NCBI RefSeq assembly: GCF_003008515.1
Contig: NZ_CP027668.1
Location: 3,575,001 to 3,639,000, forward strand
DNA from: Phreatobacter cathodiphilus
Lineage (GTDB): Bacteria > Pseudomonadota > Alphaproteobacteria > Rhizobiales > Phreatobacteraceae
Reading direction: 5' to 3'
DNA: 64,000 nt
This document shows positions 34,402 through 44,925 of this stretch, in pieces. The position numbers and the translations under genes were made by a program. The notes beneath the pieces are model-generated. The model was given only the letters and a program-made list of their open reading frames with translations. It did not search any database and was not told the DNA's origin. Within the stretch, counting starts at the first letter, position 1. The number at the start of each line of letters is the position of its first letter.

Positions 34402-35451
34402 ATGTCCGAGTTCCGTTTCCTGCCCACCCGCCGTGCGGCGCTCAAGCTCGCCGGCGCCGCCTCGCTCGCCCCGCTCTTCGCCCCCGCCGTCCATGCCCAG
34501 GCGACCACGAACGTCCGTTTCACGCTGGACTGGCGCTTCGAGGGTCCCTCCGCCCTCTTCTTGACGGCGCTGGAGAAGGGCCATTTCCGCGCCGAGGGCC
34601 TCAACGTCTCGATCGACGCCGCCTCAGGCTCGCGCGAGGGCGTCACCCGCGTCGCCTCCGGCACCTATGACATCGGCTTCGGCGACATCAACTCGATGAT
34701 CCGCTTCCGCGACGAGAATCCGACCGTGGATCTCAAGGCGAACATGATCGTCTACGACCGGCCGCCCTTCGCCATCGTCGGCCGCAAGTCGCGCGGCATC
34801 ACCACCGACGTGAAGAGCCTCGAGGGCAAGAAGTTCGGCGCCCCGGCCCCCGACGCGGCCTATGCCCAGTGGCCCATCTTCAAGACCGTCAACAAGCTCG
34901 ACGACAGCAAGATGCGCTTCGAGAACGTCGGCTTCCCCGTCCGCGAGCCCATGCTCGCCTCCGGTGAGGTGGACGCCATCTTCGGCTTCGCCAACTCCTC
35001 CTACATCAACCTGAAGTCGCGCGGCGTGCCGGAGAACGACATCGTCGTCCTGCACATGTACGACTACGGCGTCGAGCTCTACGGCAACGGCATCATGGCG
35101 AGCCCGGCCTTCCTCGCCTCCAACCGCGCCGCCGTCGCCGCCTTCAACCGCGGCCTGGTCAAGGGCATCCGCGACACGATCGCCGACCCGGCGGCCGGCG
35201 CCAAGCTGGTCGTGGCGCGCAACGACGTCGCCCGGCTCGACACCGAGACCGAGCGGCTGAAGATGACCATCGACAACTACGTGCTGTCGCCCTGGGTGAA
35301 GGCGAACGGCATCGGCGGCATCGATCCCGCCCGCATGGCCACCGCCATCGACCAGATCGGCCTCACCTTCACCTTCAAGAACAAGCCGAAGCCGGAGGAC
35401 GTCTTCATCTCCGACCTGCTGCCGGCCGCCGCCGACCGCAAGGTGGCCTGA
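34402..35451 (+). CDS. ABC transporter substrate-binding protein, NMT1/SsuA-like
   Basis: This 349-residue periplasmic binding protein begins with a twin-arginine-like signal (FLPTRRAALKLAGAASLAPL, cleavage near AVHAQ). The mature part starts TTNVRFTLDWRFEGPSALFLTALEKGHF, the NMT1/THI5-like pattern. SGSREGVTRVASGTYDIGFGD forms the first ligand loop, and GFPVREPMLASGEVDAIFGF the second. The family binds pyrimidine precursors of thiamine, sulfonates, nitrate or aromatic compounds; the ligand here is not predictable. It is followed by its ATPase and permease genes on the same strand. Confidence 0.91.
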   Translation: MSEFRFLPTRRAALKLAGAASLAPLFAPAVHAQATTNVRFTLDWRFEGPSALFLTALEKGHFRAEGLNVSIDAASGSREGVTRVASGTYDIGFGDINSMIRFRDENPTVDLKANMIVYDRPPFAIVGRKSRGITTDVKSLEGKKFGAPAPDAAYAQWPIFKTVNKLDDSKMRFENVGFPVREPMLASGEVDAIFGFANSSYINLKSRGVPENDIVVLHMYDYGVELYGNGIMASPAFLASNRAAVAAFNRGLVKGIRDTIADPAAGAKLVVARNDVARLDTETERLKMTIDNYVLSPWVKANGIGGIDPARMATAIDQIGLTFTFKNKPKPEDVFISDLLPAAADRKVA

Positions 35452-35544
35452 GGCTTGCTTTATCCAGGGTTGCGGGGTGCGCGAATGCCCCCGCCCCACG
35501 TCCCCGGACCCCCGCCGGACCGCCGCTCCCTGCCCCCCGCGTGA

Positions 35545-36363
35545 ATGCACCGCTCTGAAAGCGCTCATCCCTTGCGTCCCTTCGTCGAACTGACCGGCGT
35601 CAGTCACACCTATGCGACCGGCGGCACCCTGGCCGTCGACGGGCTCGACATCCGGGTCAACGAGGGCGAGTTCGCCGCGGTGGTCGGCCCCTCCGGCTGC
35701 GGCAAGTCCACGCTGATGAAGCTCGCCACCGGCCTGCAGTTCCCGCAGGCGGGAGCCGTCGTCGTCGACGGCCAGGAGGTGCGCGACCCCGTCAAGATCG
35801 CCGGCATGGCCTTCCAGGCGCCGACGCTCCTGCCCTGGCGCACCACGCTCGAGAACCTGATGCTGCCGCTCGAGATCGTCGAGCCGCACCGTTCGCGCCT
35901 GCGCCGGAACAAGGCCGAGTATGTCGCCAAGGCCGAGGCCCTGCTGGAATCGGTGGGCCTCAAGGGCGCCGGATCGAAATTTCCCTGGCAGCTCTCGGGC
36001 GGCATGCAACAGCGCGCCTCGCTCTGCCGCGCGCTGATCCACGAGCCGAAGCTGCTCATGCTCGACGAGCCCTTCGGCGCCCTCGACGCCTTCACCCGCG
36101 AGGAGCTGTGGTGCGTCATCCGCGACCTCCACGCCCGCATGGCCGGCTCGCTGACGGTGATCCTCGTCACCCACGACCTGCGCGAGGCGGTCTTCCTCGC
36201 CGACCGCATCTTCTGCATGTCGTCGCGGCCGGGAAAGATCATCGCCGAGCGCGAGGTCGGGTTCCCGCGGCCCCGCGACCTCGAGATCACCTACACGCCG
36301 GAATTCTCCGACATCGTCCACGACCTGCGCGGGCGCATCGCCCACGCCCGGTCGACGGCCTGA
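35545..36363 (+). CDS. ABC transporter ATP-binding protein, SsuB/TauB type
   Basis: This 272-residue ATPase energises the NMT1-type importer. It has Walker A GPSGCGKSTLMKL (near residue 50), Q-loop AFQAPTLLPW, signature QLSGGMQQRASLCRAL, Walker B KLLMLDEPFGALD and H-loop VTHDLREAVFLADR. The Q-loop and downstream sequence closely resemble those of the ATPase at 10891-11796. It starts 93 bases after the binding-protein stop and ends ten bases before the permease start. The start at 35545 has a weak ribosome site; the next in-frame methionine lies inside the fold. Confidence 0.92.
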   Translation: MHRSESAHPLRPFVELTGVSHTYATGGTLAVDGLDIRVNEGEFAAVVGPSGCGKSTLMKLATGLQFPQAGAVVVDGQEVRDPVKIAGMAFQAPTLLPWRTTLENLMLPLEIVEPHRSRLRRNKAEYVAKAEALLESVGLKGAGSKFPWQLSGGMQQRASLCRALIHEPKLLMLDEPFGALDAFTREELWCVIRDLHARMAGSLTVILVTHDLREAVFLADRIFCMSSRPGKIIAEREVGFPRPRDLEITYTPEFSDIVHDLRGRIAHARSTA

Positions 36364-36373
36364 GGACCCTGCC

Positions 36374-37255
36374 ATGGACGCGCTCGGCGAGTTCCTGCTC
36401 ACCTCCTGGCCGGCGGCGCTGGCCATCGGCGTCGTCGGCTACATCGCCTGGCTGCTCTACAAGGTGATCGGCGCCTCCGCGCTCGACCGCACCAAACTGT
36501 CGCTGCAGCTCGCGCCGCTGTTCTGCACCATCGGTACGTTCCTGGTGTGGGAACTGCTCTGCAAGGCCTTCGCCGTCTCCACCTTCGTGCTTCCCGCCCC
36601 GAGCGACATCGGCCTCGCCATTTGGCAGTTCCGCCGCCAGATCGGCTTCCATTCTTTCCACACCGCCTGGATGACGCTGGCCGGCTTCGGCCTGGCCGTC
36701 GCCTTCGGCATCGCGCTCGGCCTCCTCCTCGGCGCCAGCCGCTTCTTCTATGCGGGCTTCTACCCCCTGCTCGTCGGCTTCAACTCGATCCCGAAGGTCG
36801 CGGTGGTGCCGATCCTCGTCATCTGGTTCGGCGTCGGCTGGCTGCCGGCCGTGCTCACCGCCTTCATGATCTCCTTCTTCCCCATCGTGGTGAACGTCGC
36901 CACCGGCCTCGCCACCATCGAGCCGGAAACCGAGGACGTGCTGAAGGCGCTCGGCGCCTCCAAGCTGCAGATCATGACCAAGGTCGGCATCCCCCGCTCG
37001 ATGCCCTATTTCTTCGGCTCGCTGAAGGTCGCCATCACGCTGGCCTATGTCGGCTCCGTCATCGCCGAGTACAACGCCTCGCGCTACGGCATCGGCAACC
37101 TGATGGCGCGCGCCTCCGCCGACTTCAACGTGCCGCTGCTGTTTGCCGCCCTCATCGCCCTCGCGATCCTCGGCGTCGCCATGTACATGGCCACCGTCTG
37201 GCTCGAGAACCGCATGACCGGCTGGGCCCAGCGCTCGTCCTTCGCCGCCACCTGA
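36374..37255 (+). CDS. ABC transporter permease, SsuC/TauC type
   Basis: This is the membrane subunit of the NMT1-type importer, 293 residues with about seven helices. An extra N-terminal segment (about residues 10-33) is absent from the paralogue at 10110-10889. NSIPKVAVVPILVIWFGVG and the coupling loop KALGASKLQIMTKVGIPRSM are clear. The C-terminus (ENRMTGWAQRSSF) matches the paralogue's ESRVTGWAHRKDL. It ends the three-gene operon; YggT follows after 87 bases. Confidence 0.92.
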   Translation: MDALGEFLLTSWPAALAIGVVGYIAWLLYKVIGASALDRTKLSLQLAPLFCTIGTFLVWELLCKAFAVSTFVLPAPSDIGLAIWQFRRQIGFHSFHTAWMTLAGFGLAVAFGIALGLLLGASRFFYAGFYPLLVGFNSIPKVAVVPILVIWFGVGWLPAVLTAFMISFFPIVVNVATGLATIEPETEDVLKALGASKLQIMTKVGIPRSMPYFFGSLKVAITLAYVGSVIAEYNASRYGIGNLMARASADFNVPLLFAALIALAILGVAMYMATVWLENRMTGWAQRSSFAAT

Positions 37256-37342
37256 GGGCGGCGCCTGCGACCGCGCGCTTGCCCCGTCCGAGCCGACACC
37301 CCATAAATCGGGTCCGGCATCCTCATCCTCCACGGCGGACCC

Positions 37343-37633
37343 ATGAAAGCCATTCTCGACGTCGTCCTGATCGCCCTGAACCTCTACTGGTGGGTGATCA
37401 TCATTCAGGCGGTCCTGTCCTGGCTGATCGCATTCAATGTTGTGAACTACCGCAACCAGATCGTCGCGCAGATCGACACCACGCTGCGGGCCCTGACCGA
37501 ACCCGTCCTCGCGCCGATCAGGCGACGCATGCCGAACATGGGGGCGATCGACATCTCGCCCATCGTGCTGCTGCTCGGCATCATCCTGATCCAGCAGGTC
37601 ATCATCCGCTACATCTACCCCAACGTCTTCTAG
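37343..37633 (+). CDS. YggT family membrane protein
   Basis: This 96-residue protein has two hydrophobic segments (about residues 4-30 and 70-90), as expected for YggT. The loop RALTEPVLAPIRRRMPNMGAIDISP is the family signature. YggT proteins are linked to cell-division or osmotic phenotypes in various bacteria without a defined mechanism. It is followed 11 bases later by the DUF167 gene, a conserved pairing, so the two are probably co-transcribed. Confidence 0.93.
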   Translation: MKAILDVVLIALNLYWWVIIIQAVLSWLIAFNVVNYRNQIVAQIDTTLRALTEPVLAPIRRRMPNMGAIDISPIVLLLGIILIQQVIIRYIYPNVF

Positions 37634-37644
37634 GAGGGAGGCCC

Positions 37645-38262
37645 GTGGACGCCCTCCCCTACCGCATCGAGCGCGAGCGCCTGCTGGTCGACGTGCGCCT
37701 GACGCCGCGCGGCGGCCGCGACGCGGTGGAGGGCGCCGAGACGCTCGCCGACGGCCGCGCCGTGCTGAAGGCGCGGGTGAGGGCGGTCCCCGAGGACGGC
37801 AAGGCCAATGCGGCGCTGGAGAGCCTCATTGCCGCCGAGCTCGGCATCGGCCGGTCGCAGGTCGCCGTGATCCATGGCAAGACGGCGCGGCTGAAGACCC
37901 TGGCGGTGCAGGGCGATCCTGCCCGCCTCTCCGCCGGCCTGGCGCGGTTCCTCGCCGCCGCGCTGCTCCTGCTGCTGACGCTGGCCGGCACGCCCGCCTC
38001 GGCCCAGTTCATGACGCGCGGCGACATCTGCTCCGACCCCTCCCAGTTCCTGCGCAGCCGCGCCACCGTCGAGCGGGCCGGCCTGCCGACCCCCGACCGC
38101 GCCCGCCTGGTGCGCACGCTGCGCGCCGCGCAGTCGCTCGCCCGCGACGCCTGCCCCAACCGCGACGGTTGGCTGGTGCGGCGGGCCGTCGGCATGCTCA
38201 ACGCGGTCAACCGCGAGGTGCGGCTGCCGCCGGTGGACCTGCCGCTCTTCCTCAGGGAGTGA
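37645..38262 (+). CDS. DUF167 (YggU) protein with an internal export-signal-like segment and extra domain
   Basis: With a GTG start (AGGAGGGAGG upstream) the frame encodes 205 residues, twice the usual DUF167 length. Residues 1-97 are the DUF167 domain, including RLTPRGGRDAVEG, VPEDGKANAALESLIAAELG and HGKTARLKTLAVQGDP. Directly after it a hydrophobic run (about 102-114) ends in GTPASAQF, exactly like a signal peptide with an Ala-x-Ala cleavage site. A small domain with two cysteines follows (GDICSDPSQFLRSRA and RDACPNRDGWLV). It could be one fusion protein, or two products if a GTG or CTG codon near residue 88-98 also starts translation. The C-terminal part was not recognised. Confidence 0.8.
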   Translation: MDALPYRIERERLLVDVRLTPRGGRDAVEGAETLADGRAVLKARVRAVPEDGKANAALESLIAAELGIGRSQVAVIHGKTARLKTLAVQGDPARLSAGLARFLAAALLLLLTLAGTPASAQFMTRGDICSDPSQFLRSRATVERAGLPTPDRARLVRTLRAAQSLARDACPNRDGWLVRRAVGMLNAVNREVRLPPVDLPLFLRE

Positions 38263-38269
38263 CGGCGGC

Positions 38270-38608
38270 TCAGCCGCCGCCGGCCACCGCCACCGGACCC
38301 TTGTGCAGCTTCTCGGCGAGGCCGTAGAGCCGCTCGCGCCGCTCCATCTCCTGCCAGACCTCGGCCGGGGCGATGCCCATGTCGGTCCACAGCACCGTCA
38401 GATTGTAGATGAGGTCGGCGCTTTCGCGGACCACCGCGGCGCGGTCGCCGGCCACCGCGTCGAGGGTCACCTCGGTGGCCTCCTCGACCAGCTTCTTCGC
38501 CATCTTGGCGCGCCCGCCCGCCATCAGCTTCGCCGTGCGCGATGCCGGCGCATCGGTCTGGCGGATCGCCTGGACGGCGGCGTGGAGGCGGTCGATGGCG
38601 TCGGACAT
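38270..38608 (-). CDS. hisE: Phosphoribosyl-ATP diphosphatase (HisE)-like protein
   Basis: This 112-residue all-alpha nucleotide pyrophosphohydrolase of the MazG-like fold starts at 38608. The metal-binding helix pair is intact: KMAKKLVEEATEVTLDAV with the Glu-x2-Glu motif, and ESADLIYNLTVLW with Glu/Asp. HisE removes pyrophosphate from phosphoribosyl-ATP in histidine synthesis. It is not beside other his genes here, so it could be a second copy or act on another nucleotide. It is convergent with the DUF167 gene (eight-base gap). Confidence 0.83.
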   Translation of the reverse strand: MSDAIDRLHAAVQAIRQTDAPASRTAKLMAGGRAKMAKKLVEEATEVTLDAVAGDRAAVVRESADLIYNLTVLWTDMGIAPAEVWQEMERRERLYGLAEKLHKGPVAVAGGG

Positions 38609-38777
38609 GGCGGCCTTTCGCAGTCGCGCGCGGGCCGAATCAAATGGTCCAGTCCTGCGGACGATTCGAGGCTCGCACAGAACTGTCACCTGTCAATGAC
38701 GGCGGCTGCTGACAGAGATCGGGTGGCGGAACACCGGCCGCTCGCCTAGACACGGTGGCCAATCGGAGCCGCCCCCC

Positions 38778-39686
38778 GTGAGCCTGCGCGACTGGATCCT
38801 GCTCATCACCCTCTCCGTCCTCTGGGGCGGCACCTTCTTCTTCGTCCGCATCGCGCTCGACGACCTGCCGCCGCTGACCCTGGTGCTGGCGCGCGTCGTC
38901 ATCGGCGCCGCCGTGCTCTACGCCGTGCTGCGCGCAACGGGCGAGCATTTCCCCCGCGGCCGCGCCGTGTGGACGACGCTGGCGGTGATGGCACTGCTCA
39001 ACAACGTCATTCCCTTCTCGCTGATCTTCTGGGGCCAGACCGCCATTCCCGCCGGTCTCGCCGCCATCCTCAACGCCACGGCGCCGCTCTTCAGCGTGGT
39101 CGTCATGCACCTCTTCACCGCGGACGAGAAGGCGACGCCGGGCAAGGCGGCGGGCGTCGCCTTCGGTTTTCTCGGCGTGGTGGTGCTGGTCGGGCCGGCG
39201 GCGCTGGGGCGGATCGACACGCCGCTCTGGGCCGTCGCCGCCTGTCTCGGCGCGACGCTCTCCTACGCTTTTTCAGGACTCTGGGGCCGGCGTATCAAGC
39301 CGCTCGGCCTGACGCCGACCTTCACCGCCTGGCTGCAGCTCACCATCACCAGCCTCGTCATGGCGCCCGCCGTCGGCCTTCTCGACCGGCCCTGGACCCT
39401 CGCCATGCCAGGCTGGCCGGCGATCCTCGCGGTGCTGGCCCTCGCCGTCCTGTCGACGGCGCTCGCCTACATCATCTTCTTCCGGCTGCTGGCGACTGCC
39501 GGCCCGAGCAATCTCCTGCTCGTCACCTTCCTGATCCCGGTCTCGGCCATCCTGCTGGCGGGTCTCTTCCTCGGCGAGCGGCTGGCCTGGACCCATTTCG
39601 CCGGCATGGCGCTCATCGGCCTCGGCCTCGCCGCTATCGACGGGCGGTTGTGGCGGCGGCTGACGGAGGGAATGCGCCCGGCCTGA
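38778..39686 (+). CDS. EamA/DMT family transporter
   Basis: This 302-residue inner-membrane protein has ten helices in two EamA repeats. A GTG start at 38778 has GGAG about eleven bases before it. The first repeat opens LITLSVLWGGTFFFVRIALDDLPP; the second starts near LGATLSYAFSGLWGRRI. STALAYIIFFRLLATAGPSNLLLVTFLIPV is typical of the family's C-terminal helices. Members export amino acids or other metabolites. No substrate can be assigned. It is convergent with dnaJ (seven bases apart). Confidence 0.92.
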   Translation: MSLRDWILLITLSVLWGGTFFFVRIALDDLPPLTLVLARVVIGAAVLYAVLRATGEHFPRGRAVWTTLAVMALLNNVIPFSLIFWGQTAIPAGLAAILNATAPLFSVVVMHLFTADEKATPGKAAGVAFGFLGVVVLVGPAALGRIDTPLWAVAACLGATLSYAFSGLWGRRIKPLGLTPTFTAWLQLTITSLVMAPAVGLLDRPWTLAMPGWPAILAVLALAVLSTALAYIIFFRLLATAGPSNLLLVTFLIPVSAILLAGLFLGERLAWTHFAGMALIGLGLAAIDGRLWRRLTEGMRPA

Positions 39687-39693
39687 CCCGGGC

Positions 39694-40827
39694 TCAGCCC
39701 TCCTTGGCGAGCCCGTCCCAGAAGGCCTTGGCCTTGGCGAAGAAGCCCGCCGTCTCCGGCTGGGTGTCCTTCGAGCTCTCCTTCTCGAACTCGGCGAGAA
39801 GTTCCTTCTGCCGCTTGGTGAGCGCCCGCGGCGTCTCCACGTCCACCTGCACGTAGAGATCGCCGACCGCCTTGGAGCGCAGCACCGGCATGCCCTTGCC
39901 CGACAGGCGGAAGCGCTTGCCCGACTGGGTGCCCTCGGGAACCTTCACCTGGGCCCGCCCACCGTCGATGGTCGGCACCTCGAACGCGCCGCCCAGCGCC
40001 GCCGTCACCATGGAGACGGGAGCCCGGCAATAGAGGTCCTGGCCGTCGCGCTGGAAGAAGGCGTGCGGCTCGATGGAGAGGAAGATGTAGAGATCGCCGG
40101 GCGGTCCGCCTCGGAAACCGGCCTCGCCCTCGTTGGCGAGGCGGATGCGGGTGCCGTCCTCGACGCCGGCGGGAATGTTCACCGAGAGCACGCGCTCCTT
40201 GGTGATGCGGCCGGAGCCAGAGCAATTGCCGCAGGGATCCTCGATCACCTGGCCGCGGCCCTGGCAGGTCGGGCAGGTGCGCTCCACCGAGAAGAAGCCC
40301 TGCGAGGCGCGGACGCGGCCGTGGCCGCCGCAGGTGCCGCAGGTCTTCGGCTTGGAGCCCGGCTTGGCCCCGGTGCCGGAACAGGCCTCGCAGGAGACCG
40401 TGGTGGGAATGCGGAGCTGGGCGGACTTGCCGGCGAAGGCCTCCTCCAGCGTGATGTCCATGTTGTAGCGCAGGTCGGCGCCACGCTCGCGGCCGCCCGC
40501 GCCGCGGCGCCGTCCGCCGGACATGCCGAACAGCTCCTCGAAGATGTCGGACATGGAGGAGGCGAAGTCGCCGCCGAAGCCGGGATGGCCGCCGCCGCCG
40601 TTTTCGAAGGCCTGGTGGCCGAAGCGGTCGTAGGCGGCACGCTTCTGCCCGTCGGAGAGCACCTGATAGGCCTCGTTCAGCTCCTTGAACTTGGCCTCGG
40701 CCTCGGCGTCGTCGGGATTGCGGTCGGGGTGATACTGCATCGCCTTCTTGCGGAAGGCGGATTTCAGCGCCGCTTCGTCGGCGTCGCGGCCGACCCCCAG
40801 GGTTTCGTAATAGTCGCGCTTGGACAT
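39694..40827 (-). CDS. dnaJ: Chaperone protein DnaJ
   Basis: DnaJ is the Hsp40 co-chaperone that delivers substrates to DnaK and triggers its ATPase. It is 377 residues. The J-domain (about 1-70) has the HPD motif in [12 protein letters not shown] Gly/Phe-rich linker follows ([14 protein letters not shown] region). The zinc-binding domain carries four CxxCxGxG repeats beginning [29 protein letters not shown] and CGNCSGSG. The C-terminal client-binding sandwiches complete the protein. It lies 78 bases downstream of dnaK, with a strong hairpin in the gap that may lower dnaJ expression relative to dnaK. Confidence 0.98.
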   Translation of the reverse strand: MSKRDYYETLGVGRDADEAALKSAFRKKAMQYHPDRNPDDAEAEAKFKELNEAYQVLSDGQKRAAYDRFGHQAFENGGGGHPGFGGDFASSMSDIFEELFGMSGGRRRGAGGRERGADLRYNMDITLEEAFAGKSAQLRIPTTVSCEACSGTGAKPGSKPKTCGTCGGHGRVRASQGFFSVERTCPTCQGRGQVIEDPCGNCSGSGRITKERVLSVNIPAGVEDGTRIRLANEGEAGFRGGPPGDLYIFLSIEPHAFFQRDGQDLYCRAPVSMVTAALGGAFEVPTIDGGRAQVKVPEGTQSGKRFRLSGKGMPVLRSKAVGDLYVQVDVETPRALTKRQKELLAEFEKESSKDTQPETAGFFAKAKAFWDGLAKEG

Positions 40828-40857
40828 CGACCCAGCTCTTGCCCCCGTTCAAGCGAA

Positions 40858-40882
40858 GGCCCCCGGAATGACTCCGGGGGCC
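40858..40882 (-). terminator. Hairpin between dnaK and dnaJ
   Basis: A ten-base stem GGCCCCCGGA / TCCGGGGGCC with a five-base loop lies 24 bases past the dnaK stop. There is no T-run. It probably acts as a partial terminator or as an mRNA end stabiliser separating dnaK from dnaJ levels. Confidence 0.6.
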
Positions 40883-40905
40883 CGCTGGAAAGACCCCCTC
40901 GGGCC

Positions 40906-42801
<1,896 letters not shown>

Positions 42802-43175
42802 GGTCTTCTCCTTTTCAAGCGGGTCGACCGGGCCCGAAGCACCCGTGAGGCTGACGGCCCGCGGACGAAGAGGGATTTTCGCCGGGACCGCCCGCGCCGA
42901 CCCCTTCATCAAGCTGGGGTTTGAAGCTGGTGATCGCAGGACGGAAAGACGCGAGACATCGCCGCTTTCCGCCGGTTGCGCCGGATATAGGGGGGGCGTC
43001 ATGGCGCCGCAAGCGTCACGGTCACCCCGCCGTGAAGGAAAAGCACTCAACGCTCGCCGGCAAAGGGTGCGTCCTTGGCGCAACATCGCCGCCCCCATGC
43101 ATGGCGCAACGTCACGGGCTGGTGACCGCGGGTTTCCGGCAGGCTATGTGTCGGGTCCCTTCCTACGGATGAATC
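42802..43175. other. dnaK leader and divergent intergenic region
   Basis: This 374-base stretch separates divergent dnaK and the secreted-protein gene. It holds the predicted heat-shock promoter at 42985-43013 and about 175 bases of dnaK leader. No other gene or RNA element was recognised; the frame extending upstream of dnaK here is not considered coding. Confidence 0.6.
42985..43013 (-). promoter_or_regulatory. Candidate RpoH (sigma32) promoter of dnaK
   Basis: The minus strand reads CTTGCG, a 16-base spacer and CCTATAT, close to the alphaproteobacterial heat-shock pattern CTTG...C-y-TAT-n-T. The start of transcription would lie about 175 bases before the dnaK ATG. No HrcA-type CIRCE element was seen. 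Confidence 0.5.
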
Positions 43176-44075
43176 ATGCCCCGCCGCGCCGTCCTGCTGC
43201 TCTCCCTCGCCTTTGCCGCCGTCGGCGGGGAGCACGCTGCGGCCCAGATGCAGCTGCCCGGCGCCGTGGCGCCGACGCCGCAGGGCGCCACCACGCCCCA
43301 GGGCCGCCCGCAAGCGCCCCGCGCCACCGTCGACGGCATGAGCGGCCTCGCGGGACGCAGCGTTCCCGCCTCCACCCTGCGCCGCTGGGAAGAGGCCCTG
43401 CCCGGCAGGACGCTGCGCTTCCTCGGCCAGCACGGCTCGCTCGTCATCTCGCGCGCCGGCACCCCGACGCAGCCGACCTACACCATCGCCGCCACCGGCG
43501 TCATCGGCCGGCGCGGCAACGACATCCGCAACATCTGCACGCCCGATCTCGGCGGCGGCCGGCCCGTACCGCTGCGGCCGCTCGGCCGGCCCGACGGCCT
43601 GCCGCGCTTCGAGGCGAACTTCACCGGCTGCACCATCACCCTCGACCTGATGGCCGATGCCGCCTTCGTCACCGCGCCGGGCGGGGCCTGCAGCTTCGAC
43701 GACTGCGTCGTCGACCCCGCCGGCCTCTGGGGCCCGAACGATCGCGAGATCCCGGCCGACCGCGAGATCGAGCGCGCCCGCGGCGTCGCCGAGCGCCGCC
43801 TCAACGACGCCCGCCGCATCCTCCAGGCGCGGCTGCGCACGACGCCCGAGGGGCGCCAGTTCCTGCAGGAACAGGCGGGGTTTCCCGCCAACCGCGAGCG
43901 GCTCTGCCGCAACTACGGCACCACCGACATCGGGCCCGCCTTCTGTGCGCTGAAGTTCACCGAGGCCCGCGCCGAGAACCTCGCCGCCCGCGTCGGCGGC
44001 CCGCCCGCGGATGCGCCCCCGCGCCGTCCCGCCCGTCCGCGGCCGCCACCGCCGCCGGCCGCTCCGCAACAGTGA
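43176..44075 (+). CDS. Exported protein of unknown function
   Basis: This 299-residue protein has a signal peptide (about residues 1-24, ending GEHAAAQ). A Pro/Gln/Ala-rich linker follows, then a globular part with Cys residues at IRNICTPDL, FTGCTITLD and a closely spaced pair in GGACSFDDCVVDP. The later helical part (REIERARGVAERRLNDARRILQARL) is charged. It ends in a Pro/Arg-rich tail. No family was recognised. Its stop overlaps the alkB start (GTGA), so it is probably co-transcribed with alkB. The ribosome site before the ATG at 43176 is weak. Confidence 0.75.
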   Translation: MPRRAVLLLSLAFAAVGGEHAAAQMQLPGAVAPTPQGATTPQGRPQAPRATVDGMSGLAGRSVPASTLRRWEEALPGRTLRFLGQHGSLVISRAGTPTQPTYTIAATGVIGRRGNDIRNICTPDLGGGRPVPLRPLGRPDGLPRFEANFTGCTITLDLMADAAFVTAPGGACSFDDCVVDPAGLWGPNDREIPADREIERARGVAERRLNDARRILQARLRTTPEGRQFLQEQAGFPANRERLCRNYGTTDIGPAFCALKFTEARAENLAARVGGPPADAPPRRPARPRPPPPPAAPQQ

Positions 44076-44692
44076 CCGCGGTCCCGGTCGTTCCGGGCTG
44101 CACCTGGCATCCCGGCTACCTCGCGCCCGCCGACCAGACGGCGCTTCTCGCGACCCTTCGTGATTTGCTGCGGCAGGCGCCGCTGTTCCAGCCGGTCATG
44201 CCGCGCACCGGCACGCCCTTCTCGGTGCGCATGACGAACCTCGGGTCGCTCGGCTGGGTCTCGGACAAGGCGGGCTATCGCTACCAGCCGCACCACCCCG
44301 TGACGGGAGAGCCCTGGCCGCCGATCCCCGATGCGATCCTCGCCGTCTGGGACGCGGTGTCGGGTTATCCGCATCCCCCCGAGGCCTGCCTCGTCAACTG
44401 GTACGGGCCCGGCGCCCGCATGGGACTGCATCAGGACCGCGATGAGGAGGACCTTTCCGCCCCCGTCGTGTCGCTGTCGCTCGGCGAGACCGGTCTGTTC
44501 CGCATCGGCGGCACGACCCGTGGCGGCAGGACCGTGCCGGTGAAGCTCGCCTCCGGCGACGTGCTGGTCTTCGGCGGCATCGCGCGCCTCGCCTATCACG
44601 GCGTCGACCGCCTGCTCCCCGGAACCAGCACGCTCCTCAAGGACGGCGGCCGGATCAACCTGACGCTCAGGCGGGTGACGAAGCCTGTGTGA
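44072..44692 (+). CDS. alkB: Alpha-ketoglutarate-dependent DNA repair dioxygenase AlkB
   Basis: This 206-residue Fe(II)/2-oxoglutarate enzyme oxidatively removes methyl groups from 1-methyladenine and 3-methylcytosine in DNA or RNA. The GTG start overlaps the previous stop. Iron ligands are His and Asp in MGLHQDRDE and the distal His in LAYHGVDR. The 2-oxoglutarate-binding Arg is in GRINLTLRRV. NWYGPGARMG and the nucleotide-recognition lid around MTNLGSLGWVSDKAGYRY match E. coli AlkB. No Ada gene or SOS box accompanies it. Confidence 0.95.
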   Translation: MTAVPVVPGCTWHPGYLAPADQTALLATLRDLLRQAPLFQPVMPRTGTPFSVRMTNLGSLGWVSDKAGYRYQPHHPVTGEPWPPIPDAILAVWDAVSGYPHPPEACLVNWYGPGARMGLHQDRDEEDLSAPVVSLSLGETGLFRIGGTTRGGRTVPVKLASGDVLVFGGIARLAYHGVDRLLPGTSTLLKDGGRINLTLRRVTKPV

Positions 44693-44925
44693 AGGCGAAA
44701 CCCGCTTGTTCTCATCACCCCGGCGTCGCGGCTGCAGCGCTATTCCCCTCCCCGGCTTGCGGCGAGGAGGGGTCAGGAGTGGCGGCCCTGCTTCGCGGCG
44801 ACCCGCCTGGGTGCACCCCCCACCCGGCCCTCCGCTACGCTCGGTCACCCTCCCCGTCGCAAGCGGGGGGGAGGGGTGACGCGGGCCTCGCGCCATTGTC
44901 GGATGGGAGGCGAGGGTCGACGCCC
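44693..44925. repeat. Intergenic CTCCCC/GGGGAG-type repeats
   Basis: There is no gene in these 233 bases. Two inverted copies of a dispersed element are present: CCCCTCCCCGGCTTGCGGCG near 44735 and CGCAAGCGGGGGGGAGGGG near 44860. They can fold against each other and lie between convergent alkB and VOC genes. Confidence 0.65.

Noticed and set aside
34402-37255. Assigning the NMT1-type importer to thiamine-precursor uptake
   Set aside because: The binding-protein family also covers sulfonates, nitrate and other ligands, and no TPP element precedes the operon, unlike thiC.
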